This document shows, piece by piece, positions 20,121-30,426 of a DNA stretch of 64,000 nt (the first letter of the stretch is position 1; each line of letters starts with the position of its first letter). Origin of the DNA: JAWKTV01 sp041398905 (GTDB lineage: Bacteria > Planctomycetota > Planctomycetia > Planctomycetales > Planctomycetaceae). A program made the translations under genes and the position numbers. The stretch covers positions 158,878 through 222,877 of the forward strand of contig JAWKTV010000011.1 of the NCBI GenBank assembly GCA_041398905.1, read 5' to 3'. Under the pieces are notes generated by a model. The model searched no databases. It saw only the letters and a program-made list of their open reading frames with translations, and was not told the origin of the DNA.

Positions 20121-20683
20121 TCAATGACGGCGTCGCCGGTCGAGCAGTTGGCGGAGGAATGAGCGGGCCAGTGGGTAGAGGCCGGGCATGCTGGAGGCCC
20201 GCGGGCCGGCGATGTTCAGGACATCAATCTGGTGGTGCTCGATCCACAGCCGGGCCCGGCGCAAGCGCGATTTCGAAGCCCGCCGTCGCCCGCAGATCAA
20301 TCACCAGCACCGGTCGACGGTAGCGGCGGGCGATACGCTCGGTCAGTGCGGTCCCGCCCGTCGGCGGCTCCCAGTGTGATGATGAGCGTGCCATCGGAGT
20401 CCCGCACGTTCCATGCGGTCCGTTGTCCGTAGTGGCTGGAGGGCGTCTCGCGCAGCGGGTAGCGTTCATCCAGCAGGCCCGCTTCAGTCCGTCGACCGAA
20501 CGGACACCAGCCGGCGATCGGCAGGCCGAGGTCGATCGCGGCGTCAAGTCCCGCTTGATCAACTCCGGTTTGCCCGCCGGAGACGATACGAACAGGGCGA
20601 TGACGCGGGCGTGAGCGAACGTGCGGCGGCCCGCCCACGGTGTGTCTGGGCCGTGTGAACAGTGAGGGGGCGAAGTGGTTCAC
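20121..20683 (-). CDS. cpYpsA-type SLOG family protein (two frameshifts)
   Basis: Three frames together give 186 residues. Joins lie at about 20370-20372 and 20255-20257, each repaired by removing one base from a GGG on the coding strand. The first part has VRIVSGGQTGVDQAGLDAA and GWCPFGRRTEAG, then LRETPSSHYGQRTAWNVRDSDGTLII and, after the first join, PPTGGTALTERIARRYRRPVLVIDL. This matches the circularly permuted YpsA SLOG family (PF12694, formerly described as a putative molybdenum carrier), a Rossmann-like nucleotide-binding fold. The GTG start at 20683 overlaps the TGA of the upstream gene (GTGA), a sign of coupled translation. Biological role unknown; nucleotide binding is inferred. Confidence 0.8.
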
Positions 20684-20996
20684 AGGTGGACCGGAATCCA
20701 GCGTTGCGACTCACCGGAGCGGGGCCGCACCGGCTCGATGTTCCAGGGAACCGGCTCTCCGCGCTCGCGATACGCCTTCAGGTTGGCCTTGAACGTGTCG
20801 ACCAGCTTGCGAAGCAGATCGCGCGCTCGTTGCCGGCGGTCGCTTCGATGTCGGGCAGGTTGGTGACCACCCCATGCCAGCGACCGGAATCGTCTTGCCG
20901 GCTGAGAATGACATGACAGTCGTACACAGGCACCGGCGCGTCGGCGGAAATCACCGGCAGGCCGGGGAGCGACGGAGGTCCGGAAGGGTTCGACAT
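20680..20996 (-). CDS. small conserved protein upstream of the SLOG gene (frameshifted)
   Basis: The gene encodes about 105 residues after one G is added near 20820, where GAGCG would become GAGGCG. The first frame reads YDCHVILSRQDDSGRWHGVVTNLPDIEA and the second continues DLLRKLVDTFKANLKAYRERGEPVPWNIEP and ends ESQRWIPVHL. The beta-strand then helix arrangement with a PVPW loop is reminiscent of HicB-like folds, but I cannot assign a family with certainty. Its stop codon overlaps the start codon of the SLOG gene, so the two form an operon. No toxin partner of a HicA type is present. Function unknown. Confidence 0.6.
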
Positions 20997-21104
20997 GGTG
21001 GCGTTTCGCAGGGAACGGCAATTGATGGAGCCATGACTGGCCTGGAGAACAGGATAGTCAATCCGCGGCGTTGGCGAACCGGCAGTTGTCTTGCGGTCGC
21101 AACT

Positions 21105-21250
21105 TCATGTCAACGGACGGCGTCTTGCAGTCCACTTGCGAACGAAGTCGGTCGGACCGGTGGCTGCGTCCGGGAAGTCGGCGACTCCTGCTATCGACGC
21201 TCCGCATGCGCTGCGGCGGCATCGCGGGCGGGCTGGGATCCGGGGGCCAT
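21105..21250 (-). CDS. possible small protein with strong ribosome binding site (frameshifted)
   Basis: A near-perfect Shine-Dalgarno sequence AAGGAG precedes an ATG at 21250 on the minus strand, six bases away. The initial frame runs only 19 codons. Adding one G at a GG about 50 bases in lets the frame continue through a GC3-rich stretch (ADFPDAATGPTDFVRKW) to a TGA at 21105-21107, making 48 residues. No homology is recognised. The ribosome binding site and codon bias argue for a real gene; the need for an indel keeps this uncertain. Confidence 0.3.
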
Positions 21251-21476
21251 CTGAATCTCCTTACCCGGGCCCGCTGCTCGACATGCGAATTCTGCGGATC
21301 GGACCGCGTTGCCTGTGGGTTTGAGCGGCTCATGCGTTCGCCACTCGCTGGCCGCATGCACAATTGGTTCTCGACCCTGCTTCGCACGTCGGCAATCGAC
21401 AGCGTTTCTGATGGTCGATAATCTTGGCGATCGCACATGTGTGCGGCCGATTGTTTCGTGCATCGGGGACCAGCTC

Positions 21477-22658
21477 ATGGATCGTGGGGACACCATTGGC
21501 GAGAACGACCTGCCGTCGATCGAGACGGTGGAGGTGCTGGGGCGTTCCGAGGGGGCCGGGCAGACAACCGACGAAGGCCGCGGTCGCATCTTTCCCTGCG
21601 ATGGCTGCGGCGCGGACCTGACGTTCAGCATCGGTGAGCAGCGGCTGGTCTGTCCGTACTGCGGCTACGTCAAGGAGATCGATCTTGATCCCGACGCGGA
21701 GATCCGCGAGCAGGACTACGAGGCGATGCTTGAGCGGTTACGGCGGCTGCACGATGAAGGCGTTGAAATTGATCTGCCGGGTGTCGCGGAGGTTCGCTGC
21801 GAATCGTGCGGCGGGCATGTCGTGTTCCAGGGCACGCTCACCAGTTCCCGCTGCCCGTACTGCGATTCACCGATTCAGCGGGAGCGGATTCACACGGCGA
21901 CGCAGCGAATCCCCGTCGACGCGGTGCTGCCGTTTCTGATCGATCATGACCAGGCGCACGAGCAGCTCTCGGAGTGGGTTCGCTCGCGGTGGTTCGCGCC
22001 CAACGCGTTCTTGAAGCGGGGAATCGAAGGCAGCTTCAACGGGGTTTACCTTCCCTACTGGACGTTTGATACGCTGACCTACAACGCGTACTCGGGAGAG
22101 CGGGGGGAGAATTACACGGTGACGGTTGGTTCGGGGAAGAACCGCCGGACCGAGACCCGCACACGCTGGTATCCCGCGTCGGGACGCTTTCAGCGGTTTT
22201 TCGATGACGTGCTGGTAGTCGCTTCCGCCGGGCTGCCGATGCACCATTTGCAGGAGTTGGAGCCGTGGCCTCTGACCCGCTGCCTGCCGTTCACGCAGCA
22301 GGTGCTGGCTGGCCAGTTGGCGCGCACCTATGACGTTCCTCTGGATGCCGGGTTCGCGTCGGCGAAGGTCCGCATCGACGATGCATTGTACCGTGACGTT
22401 TGCCGGCGGATCGGTGGAGACCGGCAGCGCGTGCATCAGATCAAGACCCGCTGCGATGCCGTCACCTTCAAGCATCTGCTGCTGCCGGTTTGGATGCTGG
22501 CCTATCGCTACCACGACCGGCCTTTTCAGGTCTTCATCAACGCGGCCACCGGCGAAGTTCAGGGGGACCGCCCCTACAGTTGGGTGAAGATCAGCCTCGC
22601 GGTGCTCCTGGGGGGGATCGCGCTGTTGGCTCTGTTCGCTGCGATGAGCGGCCGATGA
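21477..22658 (+). CDS. two zinc-ribbon membrane-anchored protein
   Basis: This 393-residue protein has two zinc ribbons: CDGCGADL with CPYCGYVKE, and later CESCGGHV with CPYCDSPIQ. The spacing CxxC-xn-CxxC fits TFIIB-like or rubredoxin-like ribbons. The central part is beta-rich and contains LPYWTFDTLTYNAYSGERG, typical of large planctomycete zinc-ribbon proteins. A single transmembrane helix (VKISLAVLLGGIALLALFAAM) lies at the extreme C-terminus. I start at 21477 (MDRGDTIGEN); an in-frame ATG at 21411 is possible. There is no known catalytic motif. It converges on the giant propeller gene. It may be a membrane-tethered protein-interaction factor, an inference from domain content only. Confidence 0.78.
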   Translation: MDRGDTIGENDLPSIETVEVLGRSEGAGQTTDEGRGRIFPCDGCGADLTFSIGEQRLVCPYCGYVKEIDLDPDAEIREQDYEAMLERLRRLHDEGVEIDLPGVAEVRCESCGGHVVFQGTLTSSRCPYCDSPIQRERIHTATQRIPVDAVLPFLIDHDQAHEQLSEWVRSRWFAPNAFLKRGIEGSFNGVYLPYWTFDTLTYNAYSGERGENYTVTVGSGKNRRTETRTRWYPASGRFQRFFDDVLVVASAGLPMHHLQELEPWPLTRCLPFTQQVLAGQLARTYDVPLDAGFASAKVRIDDALYRDVCRRIGGDRQRVHQIKTRCDAVTFKHLLLPVWMLAYRYHDRPFQVFINAATGEVQGDRPYSWVKISLAVLLGGIALLALFAAMSGR

Positions 22659-22700
22659 TTGCGATCGAGGACCGCCGCGACAGACAGCCGGGTTACTGCG

Positions 22701-25700
22701 TTACTCCATGTTCTCGGTCGGCTCCGCTCGAACGCGCTTCGGCCGCAACTCCAGCGTGAGGTTGTACGTCCCCAGGCTGATGACCCGTCGGACAAGGTCG
22801 AAGTGGATGGTGTTCAGTGGTGCGTTCGAGAGACGTTCTTTGGCGGCGAACAACTCAGTTCCGGTGGTCTTGTCGAGCAGGCGAACATCGAGTTCGTACA
22901 GGGTGCCGACGTTGGATTGATTGATGAGCGCCAGCACCGGCGAGTGCTCGAGGCCGAGCAGCAGCAACTGCTGCTTCTCGATCTTGGCCGACCAGGCGAT
23001 GGTCCCGTGCTCGAGGTCGCAGCCGACGAGGAAGCCATTGAAACGAGCGGTCGGGGCGGAGAACTGCATCACGCTGGAGTCGAACTCCGTGTCGATCAGC
23101 AGGTAGGCCCACTGCGAGTCGCTGACGAGTTGCACGTTGTGCCACTGGTGCCGACCGGGCAGGGTCGTCGGCAGCTTGCCCAGTTCGCGACGCTCGCCGC
23201 TCCGCAGTTCAACCATTTCCAGTTGACCGTCAGTGTGAAGCATCACCAGTCGTTCGCCGCTGGCGATACCCAGCCGGATTGGGTGCGATCTTGTGCGTCC
23301 AGCGGGGCTCGCCGGAGTTCAGATCGGTCGCGGTCAGCCGCATGTCGCCAGGCAGCAGACCGAAGAAGCTGCCGCCCACCCTCTTCTGTAAGGTGATGAC
23401 CGCGCCTGTGGCGACGGTCAGCATGTGGCTGGCTTGCCCGTTCAGCGTGGCCGCATCGATCTTTGAGCCATCGTGAAGGCTGAGCAGCAACGGGTCGCCA
23501 TCATCTTGAGAATGGACGCACACTGTATCCGCATCGACCCGCACGCTGACGCGGGCCGGGAGCTGTGTGCGTCTCCATAAGGGCTTGCCGTCGATGGGGT
23601 CGAGGGCCAGCAACTCGCGACGACCGTGCACGAGCACCGCGCTCGGAGTCGCGTCCGCGAGCATGCCGGTCGCGTCCCAGTGTGCCGACAGCTTGTTCTG
23701 CAGGGGGTAATGCTCGGCAACGTGCATCGTGGGATCGATGTTGGCGTGTGGGCGTCGGACTCCACTCCCCGCGACAGACCGCTTGTCGATTTGATGAGAC
23801 CAGCCAACCTGTCGATCGAGCAGCGAGATGGACTGCACGAAGTCCTGCCAGGTCGTGTAGCCCTGCAGACCGACGGTCCGCATACCCAGGTTCGTCTGGC
23901 CAAACGAGCGCTGCGGGCCGCGCAGGGGGATTGACCAATAGGGTTGATCACCGTTCCGCAGGTCTTCGATCCAGAGCCGTTGCGTCTGAAGATCGAAGCG
24001 GACCGGATGACTGCGGAAGAACGGGAGGTCGGCCGGGATGATCTGCACCGGGTTGACGGGCAGCAACTGGCGAACCCGCCGAGCGGCGACGAGTTCGATG
24101 TCGTCGGCTTTCCATTCGGGCGGTGGACTCACAGGAGCAGCGACGACGATGCCCTGTACAAGCTGGTCGAGTTCCCGCAACGATTCTTCGGCGGCGGGGT
24201 CGAGAGCCTCGTTGAAGCGTGACCGCAATTGGGCGACGAGTTCGGTGGCTTCGTTCCCAAAGCCGGCCTTCGCGTACATCCCCGCGAGACTGAGTCCCGC
24301 CGGAACAGCGGACTCCGGCGTCGCGGCTGTCCACACGCGTCGCCAGCGCAGCTCCGCCTCGGCGAGACGTTGCTCATCCGCGGCCTGCTTCGCCAGTTTG
24401 ACCTCCTGTCGCCAGCCGACCGGATGGAACGCGAGCAGCTTCGTCAGCCGATGCGATGGCAGCGGTGTCGCGTCGGTCGCCGCATCGTTCTCCCAGCTGG
24501 AGAACGCTTCATCCATCGCGAGGCGCAGATCGGCGGTTCCCTGCCGGTAAAGCACCTCGAGCCGCCCGCCGAGCCAGACATCGATGTTGACCGTGAGTTC
24601 GTCCGAGACGACCTCCGCCTGCGGATCGACCTGCAGAATGGCGTTGCGCAGAGAAGTCCAGACCGCATTCCATTCGCGCCTGGCCAGTCCACGTTCGACG
24701 GACAGACGCAACAGTTCGGTTTCGTAACCGGGGCGGTTCAGCTCATGCAGCCGCGCGAACTCCGCGTCCCGCGCCTGCCAGTCTTCAGTGACCATCGCTA
24801 CCAGCGCCGAGTGCAGCAGTTCGTCGCGCTCCGCGGCCTCCGCGGGTGCGAGTGTAGCCGTGTTGGGGAGTCCGGATGTCAAATGTTCGACCACCTGCGA
24901 ATACTCGTGCCGCATGTGATGCAGTCGCGCCTCGCGGAGCGTGACCCACGGATCGTCGGGAGATTCTCGTCGGCGTCGGGCGATTTCCCGGTCGAGTGTG
25001 GATTGATCGAAGAAGCCCCGTACGGCGCGGGTCTCCGCGGAGATCAGCACTCCGTCGACGAGTGTCAGGCTGCCGGGCGCGGAAGAGTTCTCTGGCAAAG
25101 ACTGCTTCGATTCGATCGTTCCGTCCGCGCTCAAGATCGACCAGAGTTCCCCATTCGACAGTGGCAGCAGGAGCGCATTTCCAGCGATGATCCCGCGACC
25201 GCTGGGGCGTACGGATTGCGGCAACGTCAGGGTCCAGCCGGGCAGCCCCGTTTCCAGGTCGATTCCCTGAACGCGGCTGCGGCCCACGACCAGGCATTGC
25301 CCCTCCGCGACACCGGCGAGGTACAGGTCATCGTCTTGCTTCTCCAGTCGCCATTGCTCCGCGCCAGTCGCGAGATCGAGACAGGTCAGAAACGTCGGCT
25401 GCGTGCCGTACTGGTTCGGCAAGTCCTGCATCGTGGCGACAACGCGGCGACCCGCGATGATCGGCGGTGTGGCGAGCCAGCGGGTGTTCAGCGTCAGGAT
25501 TGGACTGGTGCTGCCATTCATGACGCGGGGCTGACGACTGCCGACGACTTCCTCGGTGTAGCCGAAGGCCCACAGCAAGCGGCGTTCGAGGCGATCGACG
25601 GCGACCAGCCAGCCCAGCGATGTCGGACAGACGACCACTCCTTCGGACACGGCGGGGGCGCAGCTCCACAACCGCCGTGCTTCATCGCCATCGATCCCGG

Positions 25701-27410
25701 CTGTTGGGTGTGCCAGCGGCTGAACGTAGATCGTGTCGCCTGTTTCGGCATCGAGCACAAAAAGCGAGAGTTCTCCCGCCCGTTCGCCGACGACAAACAG
25801 TTCCCGATCCGCGGGTGTTGGCGCACCGAAAAAGTACGTGCCGGCGAGCGGCAGATCGAACGCCTCCCCAAGTCGTTTACCCCCCACGCGCCACCGCTCT
25901 CGACCGGTCTGCAGATCGTAGGCGACGATGCGATTGCTGGACCAGTCGCGGCTGAAGGGGTCGCCGCCATCACGCGCGAAACATGACGTGTCGCTGATTA
26001 CGACGTGCCAGCACGGCGGTCTCTGTGACCGCGTACAGTTGTTTGCCGTCGGTCGACAGCGCCTTGCACCGTGTCGCGATACAGCAGCGTCGGCAACGGA
26101 TGCTGATCGCCGTTGTTCGGATCGTAGTGCGCGGCTCGCAGCAGATTGAGCTTCTCCGATTTCGATCGCCCATCGTTGCCGGCGATGCCGCTGATGAGCA
26201 ATTCGTTGGAGATGGGATCGAACGGCTCGGCCCAGCGCAGTTCTCCACTTCGAACATCGTGAACCTCGATTCCGCGCAGCGTGCGGACGGCGAACAGCCC
26301 GCGCGTGCCGATGGCGAGCGTTGTTGGTACCACCGCCCGTCCGGCGTCGAACAGGTCGTACTCGACATTGCGGAGCTGCTCGTCAACGCCGGCGATGTCG
26401 GTGGTCGGAATCGACCACTGTTCGAGCAGCAAAGGACGATGCGGGCGCGGCGATCGCGGCGTGCGACGCCGAGCCCAGCCAGGTCGGCCAATCGCCCTGC
26501 GGGAGCGTCTGCCCGACGCCAGATGAATCCAGGGCATGCCACCACGTCTCGATCTGCTCCCGCTGTGACGGCGTGGCGGCGTCTTCGCTGGTCAGCAGCC
26601 GGTTGTAGAGTTGCTCGGCGTGCTCGGCATCGCCCGCGAGTCGTGCGGCGGCGATCGATCGCATCCGCGCCGACAATGGCAACCGGGCCGTCGCTTCGGG
26701 AATGAGTCGCTTGTACCAGCGATCCGCCGCGATGTACTGGCCGCGATCAAAATGCAGTATCGCCAACTCGCGGATCGCCTCTTGACCGGCATTCGTGTTG
26801 GCGAATCGCCGCGCCACGTCGGCGATGCGGTGCAAATCGCCGGCCTGTCGCGCCTGGCCCAGCAGGTCCGTCGCGAGTTGTGCATAGACGGTGGCGTACA
26901 ACTCGCGCCCCGCCGCCGGCAAACTCGCGACCCGCTCGGTCGCTCCACGTTCCAAAGACTCCCAGCGACCCGCGGATTTCCGCGTGAACGTGTCGCCCCG
27001 CAGGTTCTCGCCGTCGATCAACGACTGCAGCGTGCCGATGACGTCGTGCCAACGCTCCCGCTGAATGTATTCTTCCAGTCGGTTGAGGGCGCGCGTTCCC
27101 GGAATGTCGCTCGTCAGCGTCTGGTCGAGATGCTTGGGCTCCTCGTCCCCTGCGGCGGGCTCGTTGGCGACCGCGTCCCCGCCGCCGGCGGCGCCTGGGC
27201 AGGCCGCCCCGCCGAGCATCTGTTGCACTCCCCGCAACGCATCCTCCAGAGGATTTCCGGCGGCAACGCGGGAGCCGCCTGGGCATCCTGAGGGCGCGGG
27301 TCATCGGCGAACAGGCTCGCCGCCGTTGCCAACAGCAGCAGCCCCGCCAGCATTCGCACGCCGCCCCGTCTCGCGTCCGAGTTCGCAGAAGCGCTCATTC
27401 TGAAGGACAT
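22701..27410 (-). CDS. giant secreted PQQ-type beta-propeller/TPR protein (five frameshifts)
   Basis: Six frame segments join into about 1568 residues. Junctions lie near 27250 (GG for GGG), 26431-26433 (TTT for TT), 26070, 26010 and 23280 (AA for A); the indels sum to a length divisible by three. A signal peptide begins at 27410 or at the later Met at 27398 (MLAGLLLLATAASLFA). The N-terminal 300 residues are helical repeats, for example DRWYKRLIPEATARLP. Beta-propeller blades follow, with ELRWAEPFDPI and VAYDLQTGRERWRVGG as typical PQQ-like strands, then another TPR block (EWNAVWTSLRNAILQ) and a second propeller (LLALDPIDGKPLWRR). It is predicted to be exported. No enzyme cofactor site was identified, so it may be structural or a sensor. 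Confidence 0.75.
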
Positions 27411-27786
27411 GCTGATGACTCACCTGCTGTGGACGGTGACTTCGTGCAGTGACGAATCGCCGCGTGCGGTATCGATGTCGGCTGACCATCGTCGGTGCCA
27501 ACGCGGCTTCCTGGCGAAGCAAACGGACGAGGCCTTTGCGACCTTTCATTGTACAGCGGTTCGGATGCCCAGACAGCCTCAATTCCCAGCCGACCGCCCG
27601 ACGGCTGTGCGGTCGAGGATTCGTCGCCAGACCTCCCTGCTTTGCGATATAAGGGAGGTGTCTGCAGCGTCGACAGCATTCCGTACGAATCCGGGAGCCT
27701 GCGCGTCACCGCGTCACGGTCGTTGTCCGGTGGAGATCATTCGACTCGCCTCTCAAATGTTACCCGATCCTGGCTGGTGAACCGCG
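27411..27786. other. divergent intergenic region
   Basis: The 376-base gap lies between the giant propeller gene and the pectate lyase gene and should hold both promoters. It has one perfect inverted repeat, annotated separately, which includes a TATAAG hexamer at its edge. No supported gene is present. Confidence 0.45.
27631..27659. repeat. inverted repeat in divergent promoter region
   Basis: ACCTCCCT at 27631-27638 and AGGGAGGT at 27652-27659 are perfect inverted copies separated by 13 bases containing GATATA. It could be an operator or an mRNA leader hairpin for the pectate lyase gene 127 bases downstream. Confidence 0.4.
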
Positions 27787-29259
27787 ATGCAATTCTTTCG
27801 CCTGGGACTGCTGCTGGTCGTGGTCTGCTCGACGATGGCGGATGGTGCCGAGGATCGTCCGGGGGGTGACGCGGCTCGGGCTGCGATGCGACGCGCGGTC
27901 GATTTCTTTCGCACCCGTTGCTCCGCGCATGGAGGCTACGTCTACCGCGTCAGCAGTGACGGACGTTACCGCGAAGGCGAAGAGGCGGTCGGCCCCGACA
28001 CCGCCTGGATCGAGCCGCCCGGCACACCGGCCGTGGGGCGGGCATACCTTGATGCCTGGCGGTTGACCCGTGATGAGTTTCTGCTGCAAGCCGCGCGTGA
28101 GACGGCGCAGGCGTTGCTCCAGGGGCAACTGACATCCGGCGGCTGGAGCAACGAGATTGAATTCGCGCCAGAGGAGCGGGCGAAGCATGCCTACCGGGTC
28201 GACCATCATCCGGGCAATGACGTCGGCCGGCTCCGAAGGTCGACAACCTTTGACGATGACAAGTCGCAAAGCGCGGCCCGCTTCCTGATGGAACTCGATG
28301 AAGCGCTGAAGTTCCAGGATGCGGAGCTGCACGAAGCGTCGCGATTCGCGCTCGACGCGTTCGTCGAAGCACAGTACCCGAATGGTGCCTGGCCGCAACA
28401 GTTTGTTGGACAGCACCAGAGCAATGCGAGCACCTCGCAAGTTGTGAGCGCCGCGCAAGCCGCAAACTACCCAGCCGAGTGGCCCCGCGAGTTTCCCGCT
28501 GTCAAGTACTCCATGCTGTACACGCTGAATGACGGGTTGATGAGTGACATGCTGGCGTTGATGTTCGACGCGGCCGACGTGTATCAGGAGGATCGCTATC
28601 GACAGGCCGCGATTCGCGGGGCCGACTTTCTGCTGCTCGCGCAGATGCCGGACCCGCAGCCGGGGTGGGCGCAGCAGTACAACGAGTCGATGCACCCGGC
28701 TTGGGCCCGCAAGTTTGAGCCCCCCGCCCTCAGCGGGAGCGAGTCCCAAGGGGTGATGCGGACCCTGATGGAGGCTTACCTGCGGACTGGCGATCCCCGC
28801 TACATCGCCACGCTGCCCAAAGCGATCGACTACTACCGCAAGTCGCTGCTCGACGATGGTCAGCTCGCGCGGTTCTACGAGCTGCGCACCAACCGGCCGC
28901 TGTACTTCACCCGCGAGTACCGGTTGACCTACGACGACTCGGACCTGCCGACGCATTATGCGTTCGTCGTCGGCTCGGGACTCGACGCCATCGCACGGCA
29001 ACTTGACGAGGTCCGGGCGGCGAGCGTGCCCGTGGCGAGGACAGAGCCGGGGCGGCGTCCGCCGCATCTGTCGAGCAAGCTCGCGGAGACCGCGACAACC
29101 TTGATCGAGACGCTTGATGAGCCGCGCGCGTGGGTCGAACGGGCGAGGATGAAGGCGGCGAGTCAGTCCGGCGAGATCGATGTGATCGACTCGAAGACGT
29201 TCGCCCGCAACCTCGTCAGACTGGCCGAGTACGTCGCCGCCGTTGAGAATTCCCGCTAA
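27787..29259 (+). CDS. pectate lyase, family PL10
   Basis: This 490-residue protein matches polysaccharide lyase family 10 (PF09492), which cleaves polygalacturonate by beta-elimination in a calcium-dependent reaction. The N-terminal signal peptide is MQFFRLGLLLVVVCSTMADGA. Conserved segments include YPNGAWPQQF, the aspartate-rich LNDGLMSDMLALM, PDPQPGWAQQY and WARKFEPPALSGSES, followed by LTYDDSDLPTHYAF. The C-terminal 100 residues are helical and not clearly part of the catalytic domain. The product should be exported and act on plant or algal pectic polymers, which matches the polysaccharide-degrading lifestyle of planctomycetes. The start at 27787 is the only one giving a leader. Confidence 0.93.
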   Translation: MQFFRLGLLLVVVCSTMADGAEDRPGGDAARAAMRRAVDFFRTRCSAHGGYVYRVSSDGRYREGEEAVGPDTAWIEPPGTPAVGRAYLDAWRLTRDEFLLQAARETAQALLQGQLTSGGWSNEIEFAPEERAKHAYRVDHHPGNDVGRLRRSTTFDDDKSQSAARFLMELDEALKFQDAELHEASRFALDAFVEAQYPNGAWPQQFVGQHQSNASTSQVVSAAQAANYPAEWPREFPAVKYSMLYTLNDGLMSDMLALMFDAADVYQEDRYRQAAIRGADFLLLAQMPDPQPGWAQQYNESMHPAWARKFEPPALSGSESQGVMRTLMEAYLRTGDPRYIATLPKAIDYYRKSLLDDGQLARFYELRTNRPLYFTREYRLTYDDSDLPTHYAFVVGSGLDAIARQLDEVRAASVPVARTEPGRRPPHLSSKLAETATTLIETLDEPRAWVERARMKAASQSGEIDVIDSKTFARNLVRLAEYVAAVENSR

Positions 29260-29374
29260 GGCTGGCACAGTGTGTCTCCAGCGAGTCCCGTCGCTCGGCG
29301 CGAGTGGCGGCCGCTCGGGTTTCGGCTCGCGCCGAGACAGGCAGCCCTTCATCTGTTGATTGACCGAGGAAGCG

Positions 29375-29871
29375 ATGGTGAGCGAACAAGTGTCCGATGC
29401 CGTGGCCACCGTGTTGGGACGTGTGCCCAGCGGGCTGTTTATCCTGGTGGCGGGAGACGCCGCGGGGCGACAGACCGGCATGCTGGCGAGTTGGGTGCAG
29501 CAGGCGTCGTTTGATCCGCCGTCGGTGACGGTCGCGGTCAAGCGGGGTCGCTATCTGAACGATTGGCTGCTGGAGTCGCCGCGGGTCGTCATCAACGTGC
29601 TGGGGGAATCGCAAAAGAAGCTGCTGGGACATTTTGCCCGCGGCTTCGAGCCGGGCGAGCCTGCGTTCGAGGGACAGGAGGTCGCGATCGCGGGCAACGG
29701 ACTGAACGCGCTGGCTGCGGCGATTGGCTGGCTGGAGGGGACCGTGACCGGGCATGTGGAGACGGGTGACCACACCGTGTACGTTGTGCAGGTGACCGCG
29801 CGGGACAGGGGGCGGCGGCCGGCGGTGAGAAGCCCTGGGTCCATCTTCGCAAGAATGGGCTGGGTTATTAG
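29375..29871 (+). CDS. flavin reductase domain protein, FMN-binding (frameshifted)
   Basis: The start at 29375 follows a GAGGA Shine-Dalgarno sequence. The main frame gives about 145 residues of a flavin-reductase-like domain: VPSGLFILVAGDAAGRQTGMLASWVQQ, then PPSVTVAVKRGR and FARGFEPG. The frame then breaks at a G5 run (29808-29812); adding one G restores GGEKPWVHLRKNGLGY and a stop at 29869, a typical family C-terminus. The repaired length is about 165 residues. It should bind FMN and reduce or use reduced flavin; the partner oxygenase is not visible. The following SRPBCC gene may be cotranscribed. Confidence 0.82.
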
Positions 29872-29942
29872 CAGCGGCCCCGCCGCCGCACGGCGCGTCC
29901 GTTGTCCGAATTGTCTCGTTGTCACTTGCGGAAGCTCCCGAA

Positions 29943-30386
29943 ATGCGCAGTCAGGCCAGCGTGGAAATCGAACGTCCGATCGAAGAGGTCTTCCGGCTGA
30001 CAACCGAGCGGGTCCCGGAGTGGAGTTCCATCGTCGCGGAGGATGAACTGCTGGAGGTTCAGCCCGACGGCGTCGGAACGACGATCCGCTGTGTGACCAT
30101 CGAGCGGGGCCAGCGGATGGAGTTCGACGGAATCGTCACCCGTCACGACGAGCCTTATGCCCACTCGGTCCATCTCGTGGGAGCGGCGTTCGACATCGAT
30201 GTCGACTACCTGTTCGAGCGGACTGATGTCGGTACGCAGGTGACGCAGATCGCGACCGTGCACGGCAAGGGAATGTTCCGTGTTCTGTTCAAGGTGATGG
30301 GCTGGTTCATGAGCAAAGGCGGCCACGAGTCGGCCGCGAAAGAACTCCGGCGGCTGAAGGACTTCTGCGAAGGTCGACCGCTCTAA
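29943..30386 (+). CDS. SRPBCC family protein
   Basis: This 147-residue protein has the pattern of the START-like SRPBCC fold (polyketide cyclase/dehydrase family): ASVEIERPIEEVFRLTTERVPEWSSIV at the start is the diagnostic strand-helix-turn, followed by beta strands and a C-terminal helix (ESAAKELRRLKDF). This fold binds hydrophobic ligands in a central cavity. I choose 29943 (MRSQASV) as the start; an upstream in-frame TTG at 29919 is less likely. It lies 71 bases after the flavin reductase gene, which suggests possible cotranscription, but no direct link in function can be read. Confidence 0.8.
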   Translation: MRSQASVEIERPIEEVFRLTTERVPEWSSIVAEDELLEVQPDGVGTTIRCVTIERGQRMEFDGIVTRHDEPYAHSVHLVGAAFDIDVDYLFERTDVGTQVTQIATVHGKGMFRVLFKVMGWFMSKGGHESAAKELRRLKDFCEGRPL

Positions 30387-30426
30387 GTCGTTGTGTCCAA
30401 TCGTCACCTGAAGGAAGGATGCACCC

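Noticed and set aside
20680..20996. A HicB antitoxin or toxin-antitoxin assignment for the small protein
   Set aside because: No HicA partner is adjacent, and the match to HicB is only a general fold resemblance.
27760..29541. A 593-codon minus-strand frame opposite the PL10 lyase
   Set aside because: No recognisable domain and basic low-complexity sequence; the plus strand carries the PL10 signatures.
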